Positions 25,896-35,634 are shown, counted from the first letter of the stretch. The stretch is 64,000 bases of DNA from Elizabethkingia miricola (GCF_001675285.1 NZ_LSGQ01000007.1:124001-188000), one strand, 5' to 3'. The notes: generated by a model not told the origin, from the sequence alone. Program-made: numbers and translations.

Positions 25896-28658
25896 ATGAG
25901 AAAATTATTTCTACTCTTTATCCTGCTTATAGGGATTTTACACTATGGACAATCACTAAATCTTACAGGTAAAATAGTAGACCAGAACGGTAAACCGATT
26001 GAAGATGCTACCGTCTATTTACTAAAACAAAAAGATTCATCAATTATCAACTATACCAATTCCGGAAAAGAAGGAAACTTCAGTCTGAAATTTGATAAAA
26101 TACAGGAACCAGTCCTGTTTAAAGTAAATGCTGAGCAACAAAAAGAGTATAGTAAAACATATGATAAACTTGAAAGCTCACAAAAGCTTGATGTTATCAA
26201 ATTAATTACAGAGGTTTCTAAAAATATTGCCGGAGTAGAAATAAAAGGGGCTCCGCCAGTGAAAGTAAAAAAAGACACACTGGAGTTTAATGCAGCTTCT
26301 TTCAAAGTAAAACCGGACGGGAAGGTAGAAGAATTGATTAAGTCTTTACCCGGATTTGAAATTAGCAATGATGGTAAAATTACAGCTAATGGCAAAGAAG
26401 TAGACCAGATATTGGTAAATGGAAAGCCCTTCTTTGATAAAGATGGTAAAATTGCACTTAAAAATCTGCCCGCAGATTTAATCAAGAAAATTCAGGTAAC
26501 GACTAGTAAAACGGAAGAAGAACGGGTAAAAGGAGAGAAAGGAAAGTCTAATAATATGAGCGTAAACCTTACCATAGACGAGAAGAAAAATAAAGGCTTT
26601 ATGGCAAGGGCTTATGCAGGTTACGGATCCGACAAACGCTATGAAGGAAGTGCTATACTCAGTTATTTTAAGAAGAACACAAAAATCAGTCTTTTAGCAT
26701 CTTCCAATAATATTAATGTTTCCGGTTTTAAAAGCGATGAGGTGTACGAAAGTATGGGATATGGAAGAAATGCTAATTTAATTCAGGGGAATACTTATGT
26801 TCAGGAAGGTAACAGAATTATGGTTTCTTCAGGGGACAATGGTGGTGGTATTCTACGCTCTACAATGGTTGGAGTTAACTATTCTGATGAATTGGGTAAG
26901 GATGCAAGTCTTAATGGATTGAGTATGTTGTATTCTAAAAACAATCGTGAAACCCGCTCAATTTCGGATAGAACAACCTTGTTGACAGATTATGCACTAA
27001 GAACTAAGTCTGAAAATTCTGGTGAAAATGATAGCAGTCAGTATAGTCTGGAAAACAGCTTCAGAATAAAACTGGATAAGAATACCAATTTTTATTTATC
27101 CAACTCATTTCTTACCAATAACGGAACAAACATTAATACAGGCGCATCTTCTACCTTTAGGGATGGTACATTGCTAAATGAGAATAATTCTTATAATAAA
27201 AACGATTCCAGAAATAATTCAGGTCAATCCCGAATTTATTTTTCAAAAAAATTAAATGAAAAGGGAAGACGTGTAAGCTTTAGTATGTCCGGTAGTGCCG
27301 GAGAATCGGTGAATGATAATCTGATTAAATCTGAAACACTTTTCGATCAGGAGCCTGGCAAAAATGATATCAGAAACCAAAGGTCATATAGTAAAGCTCT
27401 TAATAACCGTTATGATGTTAGTGCAGACTATGCTGAACCAATCTCTGATTCAGCAAAGGTATCTGTAAGTATGGGTTATAATACCTCTTACAACAGAAAT
27501 AGCAGGGATGTAAACGACTTTAATTCGGCAACAGGAGATTATTCCAAATTTAATGTTGATTTATCTAATATGATGCGCCAACAGAATAATGCATTTGTAC
27601 CCAGAGTTGGCTATGAGCTGAATAAGAAAAACATTAATCTATGGGCATCTGCCAACCTTAATGTCACGCAGATGGATGTTAATGCCCGCTATAACGGACA
27701 GGATTATAAGCTGAATAAAAATTTTGCCCTTCCGGAATTCAACCTTAATGCATGGAGTAACAAGGATGGGAAAAATATATCGGTATTTGTAGGAAGTAAT
27801 TATGATATTCCTTCAGCAATGCAGCTGACTCCATATGAGGACAGATCTAACCCATTGATTTCCTATAAAGGAAATCCTGATCTGAAAAACACCTGGAGGT
27901 TTTATGGAAATATGTATTATAGCAAATATAATCAGCTAAAAAATACAAATCTATATTTCAACTTTAGTTTCAATTATCAGGACAATGATGTTACCAATAA
28001 CCGTCATTTTAATAAAGAAACAGGGGGCCAGGAGATTACCTATATTAATGTAAGTGGAAATAAAAGCATTTACTTCGGATCAGGATATACCAAAACCTAT
28101 AAATGGAAAGATAATAAACTAACAATTGGTCCAAGAGTAACTTTTAATCATCGATTTACTAATGGTTTTGTTGATGGTGACAGATATACAAGTGCAGCTT
28201 ACTCAGTAACTCCGGGAATTAATTTGACATATGAAATTAAAGATAGAATGACGATAAAACCGTCTTATTCCCTAAGCTATAACCAGACAGATTACAAAAA
28301 CTATGTATTGGATCAATCGCACACGACAAGCAATGTTTTCAGCCTGCAGTCTATCAATTATTTCGGAAAGAATCAGGATTTTACAATAGAGAATAATTTT
28401 ACATATACAACCAATACTAATATTGCTCCGGGCTTCAAAAGAGATTTCTATTTCTGGAATGCCAGTTTGGGCTATACTTTCCTTAAGAAGCAAATGACTG
28501 CCAAGGTAATGGTATATGATGTACTGAATCAGAATCAGAGTGTGAAAAGAGTGATTACAGATACTTATATTGAGGATCGTGAAGACCTTATTCTGAAAAG
28601 ATATGTAATGTTTACACTTAGTTATAAGTTTAACAAATTTGGTAGTAAGAAGGGGTAA
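25896..28658 (+). CDS. Outer-membrane beta-barrel family protein (TonB-receptor-like, large)
   Basis: 920 aa. Signal peptide to about residue 18 (RKLFLLFILLIGILHYGQS), a carboxypeptidase-regulatory-like beta-sandwich at about 21-105 (LTGKIVDQNGKPIEDATVYL), then a plug-like region with VEELIKSLPGFEISNDGKIT and ILVNGKPFFDKDGK, and a long beta-barrel with a C-terminal YKFNKFGSKKG. This is the Bacteroidota 'outer membrane beta-barrel family protein', related to TonB-dependent receptors. Ligand unknown. It is monocistronic, between two strong terminators. Confidence 0.85.
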   Translation: MRKLFLLFILLIGILHYGQSLNLTGKIVDQNGKPIEDATVYLLKQKDSSIINYTNSGKEGNFSLKFDKIQEPVLFKVNAEQQKEYSKTYDKLESSQKLDVIKLITEVSKNIAGVEIKGAPPVKVKKDTLEFNAASFKVKPDGKVEELIKSLPGFEISNDGKITANGKEVDQILVNGKPFFDKDGKIALKNLPADLIKKIQVTTSKTEEERVKGEKGKSNNMSVNLTIDEKKNKGFMARAYAGYGSDKRYEGSAILSYFKKNTKISLLASSNNINVSGFKSDEVYESMGYGRNANLIQGNTYVQEGNRIMVSSGDNGGGILRSTMVGVNYSDELGKDASLNGLSMLYSKNNRETRSISDRTTLLTDYALRTKSENSGENDSSQYSLENSFRIKLDKNTNFYLSNSFLTNNGTNINTGASSTFRDGTLLNENNSYNKNDSRNNSGQSRIYFSKKLNEKGRRVSFSMSGSAGESVNDNLIKSETLFDQEPGKNDIRNQRSYSKALNNRYDVSADYAEPISDSAKVSVSMGYNTSYNRNSRDVNDFNSATGDYSKFNVDLSNMMRQQNNAFVPRVGYELNKKNINLWASANLNVTQMDVNARYNGQDYKLNKNFALPEFNLNAWSNKDGKNISVFVGSNYDIPSAMQLTPYEDRSNPLISYKGNPDLKNTWRFYGNMYYSKYNQLKNTNLYFNFSFNYQDNDVTNNRHFNKETGGQEITYINVSGNKSIYFGSGYTKTYKWKDNKLTIGPRVTFNHRFTNGFVDGDRYTSAAYSVTPGINLTYEIKDRMTIKPSYSLSYNQTDYKNYVLDQSHTTSNVFSLQSINYFGKNQDFTIENNFTYTTNTNIAPGFKRDFYFWNASLGYTFLKKQMTAKVMVYDVLNQNQSVKRVITDTYIEDREDLILKRYVMFTLSYKFNKFGSKKG

Positions 28659-28676
28659 AGCTAAAGCAAGAAAATA

Positions 28677-28708
28677 AAAAATGGTCAGATTTTTTCTGAC
28701 CATTTTTT
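28677..28708 (+). terminator. Terminator after the outer-membrane barrel gene
   Basis: AAAAATGGTCAG (28677-28688) and CTGACCATTTTT (28696-28707) make a 12-bp stem with a T-rich loop and tail. Confidence 0.85.
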
Positions 28709-28720
28709 ATGTTTTTATAA

Positions 28721-28884
28721 GCTCTTGTTTAAATTTTATTACTAACACTCTTCGACAGGCTCAGAGTGACATTGCTTGTCCAAAATACCTTTCTTTTAGG
28801 AGTGTCAGACTGAGCTGAGTTTATAGTGAGCCTGATGAACTATCGAAGTCTAAGATTTTTTTGAATCAAAATTTAAACAGGCTC
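28721..28884. repeat. Dispersed palindromic repeat, copy 1
   Basis: Bounded by TGTTTAAATTTT (from 28726) and AAAATTTAAACA (to 28879) in inverted orientation. Inside are CTCTTCGACAGGCTCAGAGT and TGATGAACTATCGAAG. The same end sequence and inner blocks recur, rearranged, at 51005-51190, and the end sequence alone forms a hairpin at 53415-53460. No ORF. Probably a non-coding mobile (MITE-like) element; this is inference from three partial copies. Confidence 0.6.
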
Positions 28885-28919
28885 CAAGTCTTGTAAGAGA
28901 CAATAAATCTATAGTTAGA

Positions 28920-29360
28920 CTATGGTGCCCAATAATAAAAATTAGATTCTGTATCTAATTGAAAATCGGTTTTAGGGTATAAATTGTTTCCAACCCTATT
29001 TGTTTTCGACGTTTCCAGAGAGAGCTGGCAAGCTCCGGTTTCTCTGCATAATTCTTTTGCCCTATCAATAAGAGCTACAGATATACCTTTTTGTCTGTAT
29101 TCCTCTTCTACATAAAGATCATTCAGTAGCCATAGTTTTTTCATTCTTGTGGAAGAAAACAATGGGTACAATTGGGTAAAGCCTACGATCTTTTGATCAG
29201 CTTCAGCAATGTAAATCACTGATTCATTATGAGAAATTCTTTCTTCAAGAAAAGATTTTGCTGTTTCATAATCTGCTGTTTTTTTGTAAAAATCTCTGTA
29301 TTTTTCAAAAATAAGCGTTAGAGATTCCAAATCATGAAGTGTTGCTAGTCTTATTTCCAT
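28920..29360 (-). CDS. GNAT-family N-acetyltransferase
   Basis: 146 aa. The acetyl-CoA loop is present as YVEEEYRQKGISVALIDRAK (about 89-108), with the preceding strands VIYIAEADQKIVGFTQLYPL typical of the GNAT fold, and a C-terminal LETSKTNRVGNNLYPKTDFQ strand pair. Acceptor substrate cannot be predicted. It lies 2 bases after the panC stop and reads in the same direction, so the two may be co-transcribed. Confidence 0.88.
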   Translation of the reverse strand: MEIRLATLHDLESLTLIFEKYRDFYKKTADYETAKSFLEERISHNESVIYIAEADQKIVGFTQLYPLFSSTRMKKLWLLNDLYVEEEYRQKGISVALIDRAKELCRETGACQLSLETSKTNRVGNNLYPKTDFQLDTESNFYYWAP

Positions 29361-29362
29361 GG

Positions 29363-30205
29363 TTAATCCAGATGCATATTATCAATTAACCTCACCTCAC
29401 CTACAAATACAACAATAAATGCTCTGTAGCTCTTATCCTTGTAGAAAAAGTCAGTTTCCTTGAGCGTTTCTTCATCTGCAATCAGAAAATATTCTAATTC
29501 GTAGTCCGATTGTTCAAAAATTTCTTCAACCCGTTTTTTTATTTCCGGAATACTTATCACCCGGAACCATTCATTAACCTTTACTAAGGTTTTGTAAATA
29601 AGTGTAGCTCCGTTTCTTTCATCTTCAGATAAACGAGCATTTCTGGAGCTTAAGGCCAAACCGTTTTCTGCTCTGTAAATAGAGACACCATGAATGTTAA
29701 TCGGGAATTTTTCTATTTCAACAAGCTTTTTAATAATAGCCAGCTGCTGATAATCTTTCTCCCCAAAATAAGCATTGTCAGGTTGTACCTGGCGGAATAA
29801 CTCTGAAACTACAGTCCCGACACCATCAAAATGACCCGGACGGAATTTTCCTTCCATTTCATTTTCAATACCACCAAAATCATAATGTTTGCTTTCTGCT
29901 TTTTCTGGATATATATCTTCAGTACCTGGAATATAAACAGCATCTACACCTACTTTTTCGAGCATTGCAATGTCATTTTCTTCAGTACGGGGATATTTCT
30001 TCAGATCATCAGGATTATTAAACTGTGTTGGGTTTACAAACACAGACGAAATTACGATGTCATTATCCTTTCGTGCTTCTTTGTATAAGGACATGTGTCC
30101 ATCGTGTAAAGCTCCCATTGTTGGGGCAAAACCAATCTTTTTACCTTCTTTTTTTATTGCTGCAATATAATCGCTGAGACTCTGGCGATTGCGGAGAATT
30201 TCCAT
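29363..30205 (-). CDS. panC: Pantothenate synthetase
   Basis: 280 aa from the ATG ending at 30205; a start 18 bases upstream would overlap the -7 box at 30221-30228. APTMGALHDGHMSLY contains the HxGH-type ATP motif, then VFVNPTQFNNPDDLKKYPRT, a KFRPGHFDGVGTVV segment and FGEKDYQQL; LALSSRNARLS is the KMSKS-like loop. It condenses pantoate and beta-alanine to pantothenate for CoA synthesis. Divergent from the GT5-domain gene, with a shared 112-bp promoter region. Confidence 0.96.
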   Translation of the reverse strand: MEILRNRQSLSDYIAAIKKEGKKIGFAPTMGALHDGHMSLYKEARKDNDIVISSVFVNPTQFNNPDDLKKYPRTEENDIAMLEKVGVDAVYIPGTEDIYPEKAESKHYDFGGIENEMEGKFRPGHFDGVGTVVSELFRQVQPDNAYFGEKDYQQLAIIKKLVEIEKFPINIHGVSIYRAENGLALSSRNARLSEDERNGATLIYKTLVKVNEWFRVISIPEIKKRVEEIFEQSDYELEYFLIADEETLKETDFFYKDKSYRAFIVVFVGEVRLIDNMHLD

Positions 30206-30220
30206 ATTCTGAAATTTGAG

Positions 30221-30228
30221 CAAAATTA
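30221..30228 (-). promoter_or_regulatory. -7 box of panC promoter
   Basis: Minus-strand TAATTTTG fits TANNTTTG, 15 bases before the panC ATG. It supports the shorter start. Confidence 0.5.
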
Positions 30229-30268
30229 TTAAAAAATGTTAATTAAAATGTATTACTGGAAAAAGTTG

Positions 30269-30276
30269 TATTTTTG
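30269..30276 (+). promoter_or_regulatory. -7 box of the GT5-domain/DUF4270/glmS unit
   Basis: TATTTTTG fits TANNTTTG and is 40 bases before the ATG at 30317, divergent from the panC box. Confidence 0.5.
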
Positions 30277-30316
30277 TAAAATTAACCATCTTAATTACTA
30301 CTAGAGAAAGATTATT

Positions 30317-31087
30317 ATGCCGAACCAGAAAATTCTATACGTCACTTCCGAGCTATTTCCGTACCAAGAAGACAGTAACATGGCTACGATGGTGAATAAG
30401 ATGGCCTTGAGAATGTATAATGACGGAAACGATGTTCGTGTTTTCATGCCAAGATTTGGAATGATCAGCGAGCGTAAATTTCAGCTTCACGAAGTGATTC
30501 GTCTATCAGGGATGAACATCATCATCAACGACCTTGACCAGCCTTTATTAATTAAAGTTGCTTCTTTACCAAACGAAAGAATGCAGGTATACTTTATCGA
30601 TAATGAGGAATATTTCAAGAGAAAACAACTGTATTTCGATGATGAGGGAGTCGCTTTTTCAGATAATGACGAGCGCGCAATTTTCTTCGCAAGAGGAGTT
30701 ATCGAAACAATTAAAAAACTAAACTGGGTACCGGATGTTATCCACCTGAATGGCTGGATGGCTTCATTTATTCCGTTATACCTTAAAACGTTCTATAAGA
30801 ACGATGACTATTTTAAAGATACTAAGCTTGTTGTTTCTATTTACAATGAGAAAGATGCTGCCTTTGAAAATAATATTGAAGAAAAATTAAAATTCGACAA
30901 TATCGAAGGACTTACTGCGTTAGATAAACCAAGCTTCAGAAAATTTGTTGGAGAGAGTCTTCAGTTAGTAGATATCGTACTGAAAGGAGATGAATCTTTG
31001 GAAGATGATCTGGAATCTATGTATACTGGTGCTACATCCGACAAAAAGGATTTTGTAAGTGCCGACGCTATTAACCAAGTGTACTAA
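30317..31087 (+). CDS. Glycogen/starch synthase N-terminal catalytic domain protein (GT5, short form)
   Basis: 256 aa. ILYVTSELFPYQEDSNMATM resembles the ADP-glucose-binding N-terminus of GT5 synthases, DVRVFMPRFG and VIHLNGWMASFIPLYL are further family segments. Full glycogen synthases are about 470-490 aa; this protein has only the N-terminal half, with no donor-binding C-terminal domain and no frameshift remnant after the stop. Such short forms are common beside panC in Bacteroidota. Enzymatic activity alone is doubtful. It starts a + strand unit with DUF4270 and glmS. Confidence 0.85.
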   Translation: MPNQKILYVTSELFPYQEDSNMATMVNKMALRMYNDGNDVRVFMPRFGMISERKFQLHEVIRLSGMNIIINDLDQPLLIKVASLPNERMQVYFIDNEEYFKRKQLYFDDEGVAFSDNDERAIFFARGVIETIKKLNWVPDVIHLNGWMASFIPLYLKTFYKNDDYFKDTKLVVSIYNEKDAAFENNIEEKLKFDNIEGLTALDKPSFRKFVGESLQLVDIVLKGDESLEDDLESMYTGATSDKKDFVSADAINQVY

Positions 31088-31115
31088 ACCAAGTAGCCAA
31101 TTTTTGATATAAATA

Positions 31116-32648
31116 ATGAAGAAAATAAAGATAATCGCTAACGTTTGTTTTGTTGCGACTATAGGTCTGTTTACGCTGACTTCTTGTGAAGCTGATGCTG
31201 ATAACCTGGGAAGCCAGTTCTTAGATGGTAATGCCGCAAACGGACTGGAATTCAGTTATCCTGTTATTGCATATAATATAGATAATAAAGATTCTATACG
31301 TAGTGATGCCAAAAATCTGACTAATGCTATTTTAGGAGCATTTGATGAGCCTGTATTCGGGATGCACAAGGCTGCTTATGTTACACAATTGCGTCCTTCT
31401 GCTTATGGAACGGACTTCGGAACTAATCCAAAAGTAGACTCTGTAGTATTACAAATCCTTCCAAGCTATGTGACGGATTCTGTTACAACAACAACAACTA
31501 CAATTAACAAAGTTTCAACAGATCAGGATTCTACAAAAACAGTTAATACTTACCCGTTAGTAAAATACGGTAGATCTAAGATTGGAGGAAATCCTGTGAA
31601 ATTTAAGCTAAATGTACATGAGGTTACTGACTTTCTTTATGATAATACCAAAACATATTTTTCTAATCAGGTAGTTGCTACAGGAGCAAATCCTTTAGGT
31701 ACTAAGCAAATAGATGGTAATGTAAGAGGTGTGAAAATTACGAAAGTAGGAGACAACTCAGAACTATTAAGTAGAGATCCGGGAATCAGAATTCAGTTGG
31801 ATAAAAACTTCTTCCAGAACAAAATTATTGCTTACCAAGGGAAAAACGAATTGAGTGATGCTGCTTCTTTCATAAGACATTTCCGTGGATTAAGGCTTTC
31901 TGTTGATGAGAATGACGGATTCTTATTCAACCTTAACCCTAATACAATGTCGGTTACAATGTATTATTCCAATGATGTAACGTCTAATAATACAACGACA
32001 AGACAACAGAATACTTATACATTCGATTTAGGAACATCCAATGTTCACTTCAGTCAGTTTACGTTTAATAGACCATCAGCACCATCAGCTTATACAACAG
32101 CAATGGGGAATATTAACAAGACAACTGGTGATGCCAAATTGTACCTTCAGGGTGCCGGAGGTAATGGTGCTGAGTTTGTAATTCCGACATCAATTATTGA
32201 GGGGTTAAGAAATAAATATACACAAGAAAAAGCTGGAATTTTGACCGCGAAAATAAGATTGTACTCCGATGAGAATACATGGAAAAGTGCATTTGCAAAA
32301 CCTTCCACTTTTACAGTACTTCAGAAGGATATGAAGCAATTTATGGATGACCAAACTGCTTTGGCTGGAGCTGGATATATCCGAGTAAAAGCAACTAATC
32401 TGGACAAGAACCCTGCTTACTATGATATTACGATTACCCAGACGGTAAAAAATATCGTAGAAAAAGATGCTGAAAATAAACCTATTGTGATTAATGTTGG
32501 TGACTTTACAGCAAATTCACAAACAGGAGCACTTTTAGGCTGGAACTACACTTCAAGAGCTTATACACCAAACAGAGTAGTATTAGTTGGAACCGATGAG
32601 TTAAATGTTAATAAGGCTCAGCTGCAAGTCATTTACACTAAAAAATAA
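31116..32648 (+). CDS. DUF4270 outer-membrane-type lipoprotein
   Basis: 510 aa. Signal with lipobox LTSC (about 22-25), then a long beta-rich exported protein whose N-terminal part (EADADNLGSQFLDG, VDSVVLQILPSYVTDSVT) and middle match the Bacteroidota DUF4270 family. Members are conserved next to glycogen-synthase-like and glmS genes but have no proven role; surface or cell-wall function is likely. 28 bases after the GT5-domain gene and 19 before glmS. Confidence 0.85.
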   Translation: MKKIKIIANVCFVATIGLFTLTSCEADADNLGSQFLDGNAANGLEFSYPVIAYNIDNKDSIRSDAKNLTNAILGAFDEPVFGMHKAAYVTQLRPSAYGTDFGTNPKVDSVVLQILPSYVTDSVTTTTTTINKVSTDQDSTKTVNTYPLVKYGRSKIGGNPVKFKLNVHEVTDFLYDNTKTYFSNQVVATGANPLGTKQIDGNVRGVKITKVGDNSELLSRDPGIRIQLDKNFFQNKIIAYQGKNELSDAASFIRHFRGLRLSVDENDGFLFNLNPNTMSVTMYYSNDVTSNNTTTRQQNTYTFDLGTSNVHFSQFTFNRPSAPSAYTTAMGNINKTTGDAKLYLQGAGGNGAEFVIPTSIIEGLRNKYTQEKAGILTAKIRLYSDENTWKSAFAKPSTFTVLQKDMKQFMDDQTALAGAGYIRVKATNLDKNPAYYDITITQTVKNIVEKDAENKPIVINVGDFTANSQTGALLGWNYTSRAYTPNRVVLVGTDELNVNKAQLQVIYTKK

Positions 32649-32667
32649 AATATAAAAACACAAACAA

Positions 32668-34518
32668 ATGTGCGGAATAGTAGGATATACAGGCTTTAGA
32701 GATGCCTATGATATTGTAGTTAACGGTCTTAAGAGATTAGAGTACCGTGGCTATGATAGTGCAGGGATCGTTTTAGAAAGTGCACAAAATAAACTTGAAT
32801 TAAAGAAAACAAAAGGTAAGGTTTCTGATCTTGAAGAAATTGCAGAAGGATTAAAAAACACTGCACATATCGGAATGGGACACACCCGTTGGGCAACTCA
32901 CGGTGTACCTAGTGACAGAAATTCGCACCCGCATCTTTCCAATAATGGTAAAATAGCATTAATCCATAATGGTATTATTGAAAATTATGATACCATCAAA
33001 AAAATGCTTACTCAGAAAGGATTCGTGTTTCATTCTGAAACCGATACCGAAGTATTGGCTAACTTCATTCAGTATTTTATGGATGAATCCGGTAAAGACT
33101 TTCCTGAAGCAGTAAGAACTGCATTAAGCGAAGTTTACGGAGCTTATGCGGTAGCTGTTTTACATGAAGATCACCCTGGACAATTTGTTGTAGGAAGATT
33201 AAGTTCTCCTTTAGCAATTGGTTTGGGAGATAACGAATATTTTATTGCTTCCGATGCTTCTCCGTTTGTTGAGTTTACAAAAGAAGCGATTTATTTGGAA
33301 GACGGACACATGGCTCTTATCTCTTTAGAAGGAGGAGTAGATATCCGTGTAATCAATGATAATACAAAAGTAGATGCTCAGATTCAGGAACTGAAATTGA
33401 GCCTTGAGCAGATTGAAAAAGGAGGATACGATCATTTCATGTTAAAAGAAATTTTCGAACAGCCTAAATCTATTCACGATACAATGCGAGGAAGAATACT
33501 TTTAGATGAAGGTATTATCAAAATGGCTGGTATCTGGGACAATCTGGATAGAATTAAAAAAGCAAAAAGAATTGTTATTATTGCTTGTGGTACTTCTTGG
33601 CATGCAGGCCTTATCGGTGAATATCTTATCGAAGAGTTTGCAAGAATACCTGTTGAAGTAGAATATGCTTCGGAATTCCGTTACAGAAATCCAATCATTG
33701 GACCTAAAGATGTTGTTATTGCAATTTCTCAGTCTGGTGAGACAGCAGATACAATGGCAGCTATTAAACTGGCAAAAGAAAAAGGAGCATTTGTATATGG
33801 TATTTGTAATGTAATCGACTCTTCAATTGCTCGTATTACAGATGCAGGTTCCTATACACACGCAGGTCCGGAAATTGGAGTAGCTTCTACAAAAGCTTTT
33901 ACTGCACAGTTAACAATCCTTTCTCTTATTGCTCTGAAATTAGGTAAGCACAACGGTAATCTTAACAATACAGAATTCATGAAATATCTGTATGAATTAG
34001 ATGCCCTTCCTAAGAAGGTTGAAGAAGTATTGGAGTCTTCACACGATACTGTGAAGAAAATGGCAAAAGATTTTGTTGACGCTACGAACTTCTTGTATTT
34101 AGGAAGAGGTTATAACTTCCCAGGAGCTCTTGAAGGAGCTTTGAAACTGAAAGAAATTTCTTATATCCATGCTGAAGGTTATCCTGCAGCTGAAATGAAG
34201 CACGGTCCAATTGCACTTATCGACGAAAATATGCCGGTAGCTATTATTGCTCCTAAGCAAGGACATTACGATAAAATTGTAAGTAACGTTCAGGAGATTA
34301 AAGCAAGAAAAGGAAAAGTTATCGCTATTGTAAACAAAGGCGATACTCAGGTTGCTAACATGGCAGACTATGTAATTGAATTCCCTGAAACTTCTGAGTG
34401 TTTCTCTCCAATAGTTTCCGCTATTCCGTTACAGTTATTATCTTACTATATTGCAGTTTACAGAGGTGCAAATGTGGATCAGCCAAGAAACCTGGCAAAA
34501 TCTGTTACAGTAGAATAA
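32668..34518 (+). CDS. glmS: Glutamine-fructose-6-phosphate aminotransferase (isomerizing)
   Basis: 616 aa, full length. Cys2 of MCGIVGYTG is the glutaminase nucleophile; GHTRWATHG and HNGIIENY complete that domain. Two SIS sugar-isomerase domains follow, with IIACGTSWHAGLIGEYL, AISQSGETADTMAAI and GPEIGVASTKAFTAQ, and the chain ends AKSVTVE as is typical. It makes glucosamine-6-phosphate, the first committed step to UDP-GlcNAc for peptidoglycan, LPS and the polysaccharides encoded upstream. Confidence 0.97.
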   Translation: MCGIVGYTGFRDAYDIVVNGLKRLEYRGYDSAGIVLESAQNKLELKKTKGKVSDLEEIAEGLKNTAHIGMGHTRWATHGVPSDRNSHPHLSNNGKIALIHNGIIENYDTIKKMLTQKGFVFHSETDTEVLANFIQYFMDESGKDFPEAVRTALSEVYGAYAVAVLHEDHPGQFVVGRLSSPLAIGLGDNEYFIASDASPFVEFTKEAIYLEDGHMALISLEGGVDIRVINDNTKVDAQIQELKLSLEQIEKGGYDHFMLKEIFEQPKSIHDTMRGRILLDEGIIKMAGIWDNLDRIKKAKRIVIIACGTSWHAGLIGEYLIEEFARIPVEVEYASEFRYRNPIIGPKDVVIAISQSGETADTMAAIKLAKEKGAFVYGICNVIDSSIARITDAGSYTHAGPEIGVASTKAFTAQLTILSLIALKLGKHNGNLNNTEFMKYLYELDALPKKVEEVLESSHDTVKKMAKDFVDATNFLYLGRGYNFPGALEGALKLKEISYIHAEGYPAAEMKHGPIALIDENMPVAIIAPKQGHYDKIVSNVQEIKARKGKVIAIVNKGDTQVANMADYVIEFPETSECFSPIVSAIPLQLLSYYIAVYRGANVDQPRNLAKSVTVE

Positions 34519-34539
34519 ATATCATATTGAGTATAATCG

Positions 34540-34570
34540 AAAACCTGAGTATCTTTGCTCAGGTTTTTTT
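34540..34570 (+). terminator. Terminator after glmS, with a promoter box in its loop
   Basis: AAAACCTGAG (34540-34549) and CTCAGGTTTT (34559-34568) form a 10-bp stem with a T-run; the following gene starts at 34573. The loop and first base carry TATCTTTG (34550-34557), a perfect -7 box. Confidence 0.8.
34550..34557 (+). promoter_or_regulatory. -7 box inside the glmS terminator loop
   Basis: TATCTTTG fits TANNTTTG; transcription would begin about 34563-34565, leaving a leader of about ten bases before the ATG at 34573. No strong -33 element is seen. Confidence 0.4.
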
Positions 34571-34572
34571 GT

Positions 34573-35622
34573 ATGGAAAAGTTAGATTACATCATTGTAG
34601 GGGACGGATATGCCGCCATGTTTTTTGCACATCAGCTGTTGAAAAGTGGAAAGACTTTTAAATTGTTTTCAGAGGGAAATAGAGCGGCATCACATATTTC
34701 GGCCGGAGTTTGCAATCCTGTTGTATTGAAGAGGTATAACAAAATATGGAATGATGAGGCACAAATGGACTATTTACCGGTTATCTTTGATGAGATTGAA
34801 GAATACCTGCATAAAAACTATTTAATTCAGGAAAATGTAGTTCGTATATTTCACGATGAAGGTGAGCACAAGTTATGGCTTAAAAAAGCTTCACAGGAAA
34901 AATTTGAAGATTATCTGGATTCAGACATACAGCAACTGTCCAGTGTTGAAAATCCTTTTGGTATAGGAAGAGTGAAAAACTCTTGTCGTCTGGATGTTCG
35001 TAATTTTTTCACAGATTTTTTTAATTTTTTAGAGGAGAAAAACGCGTTAATAAAAGAAAGGTTTAATTATGAAATATTAAGCACGGATCAGAATTCTTAC
35101 AATGACTATACTTTCGATAAAATTATTTTTGCCGAAGGGACTGGGATAAAGGATAATCCTTATTTCTGCGAAATACCTGTGAAACCCAACAAAGGACATC
35201 GTTTTAGTCTCCGACTGGAAAAAGATACAGAAGCTTTTGTGATTAAGAAGAAACATTTTCTGTTCAGATTTTCCGGAGATGAATATTACTATGGCGGAAC
35301 ATATGACAGAGATTCTGAAACCCATGAGATTGAAGAAAAAGCTGTAGAAGAATTGAAAAAGGGACTTGAAGAAGTGTATAAGAGTTCTTACGAAATTGAT
35401 GAGATATCAACTGCTTTCCGTGCTACGGTTGCAGACAGAAGACCTATAATTGGACGCCACGAAATACATCAGAATCTTTATATTTTTAATGGATTAGGTG
35501 CAAGAGGTGTACTGAATGGCAGCTATTTTTCTAAGCAATTATTCGATTTTATAGAACATGGAATTGAATTTCATGAAGAGGTAGATGTAAAAAGATTTTC
35601 TCAAATCGGGAAAATATCTTAA
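34573..35622 (+). CDS. FAD-dependent oxidoreductase (D-amino-acid-oxidase fold)
   Basis: 349 aa from ATG 34573; an earlier in-frame start lies within the terminator and is rejected. DYIIVGDGYAAMFFAHQLL is the FAD Rossmann motif (GxGxxA form), followed by SHISAGVCNPVVLKRYNKIW. The C-terminal ATVADRRPIIGRH and FNGLGARGVLNGSYF segments are typical of the DAO/glycine-oxidase family. Substrate unknown. It ends 12 bases before the Rrf2 regulator and may share its transcript, so a link to amino-acid or sulfur metabolism is possible but not shown. Confidence 0.82.
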   Translation: MEKLDYIIVGDGYAAMFFAHQLLKSGKTFKLFSEGNRAASHISAGVCNPVVLKRYNKIWNDEAQMDYLPVIFDEIEEYLHKNYLIQENVVRIFHDEGEHKLWLKKASQEKFEDYLDSDIQQLSSVENPFGIGRVKNSCRLDVRNFFTDFFNFLEEKNALIKERFNYEILSTDQNSYNDYTFDKIIFAEGTGIKDNPYFCEIPVKPNKGHRFSLRLEKDTEAFVIKKKHFLFRFSGDEYYYGGTYDRDSETHEIEEKAVEELKKGLEEVYKSSYEIDEISTAFRATVADRRPIIGRHEIHQNLYIFNGLGARGVLNGSYFSKQLFDFIEHGIEFHEEVDVKRFSQIGKIS

Positions 35623-35634
35623 ATTGCACAGATT

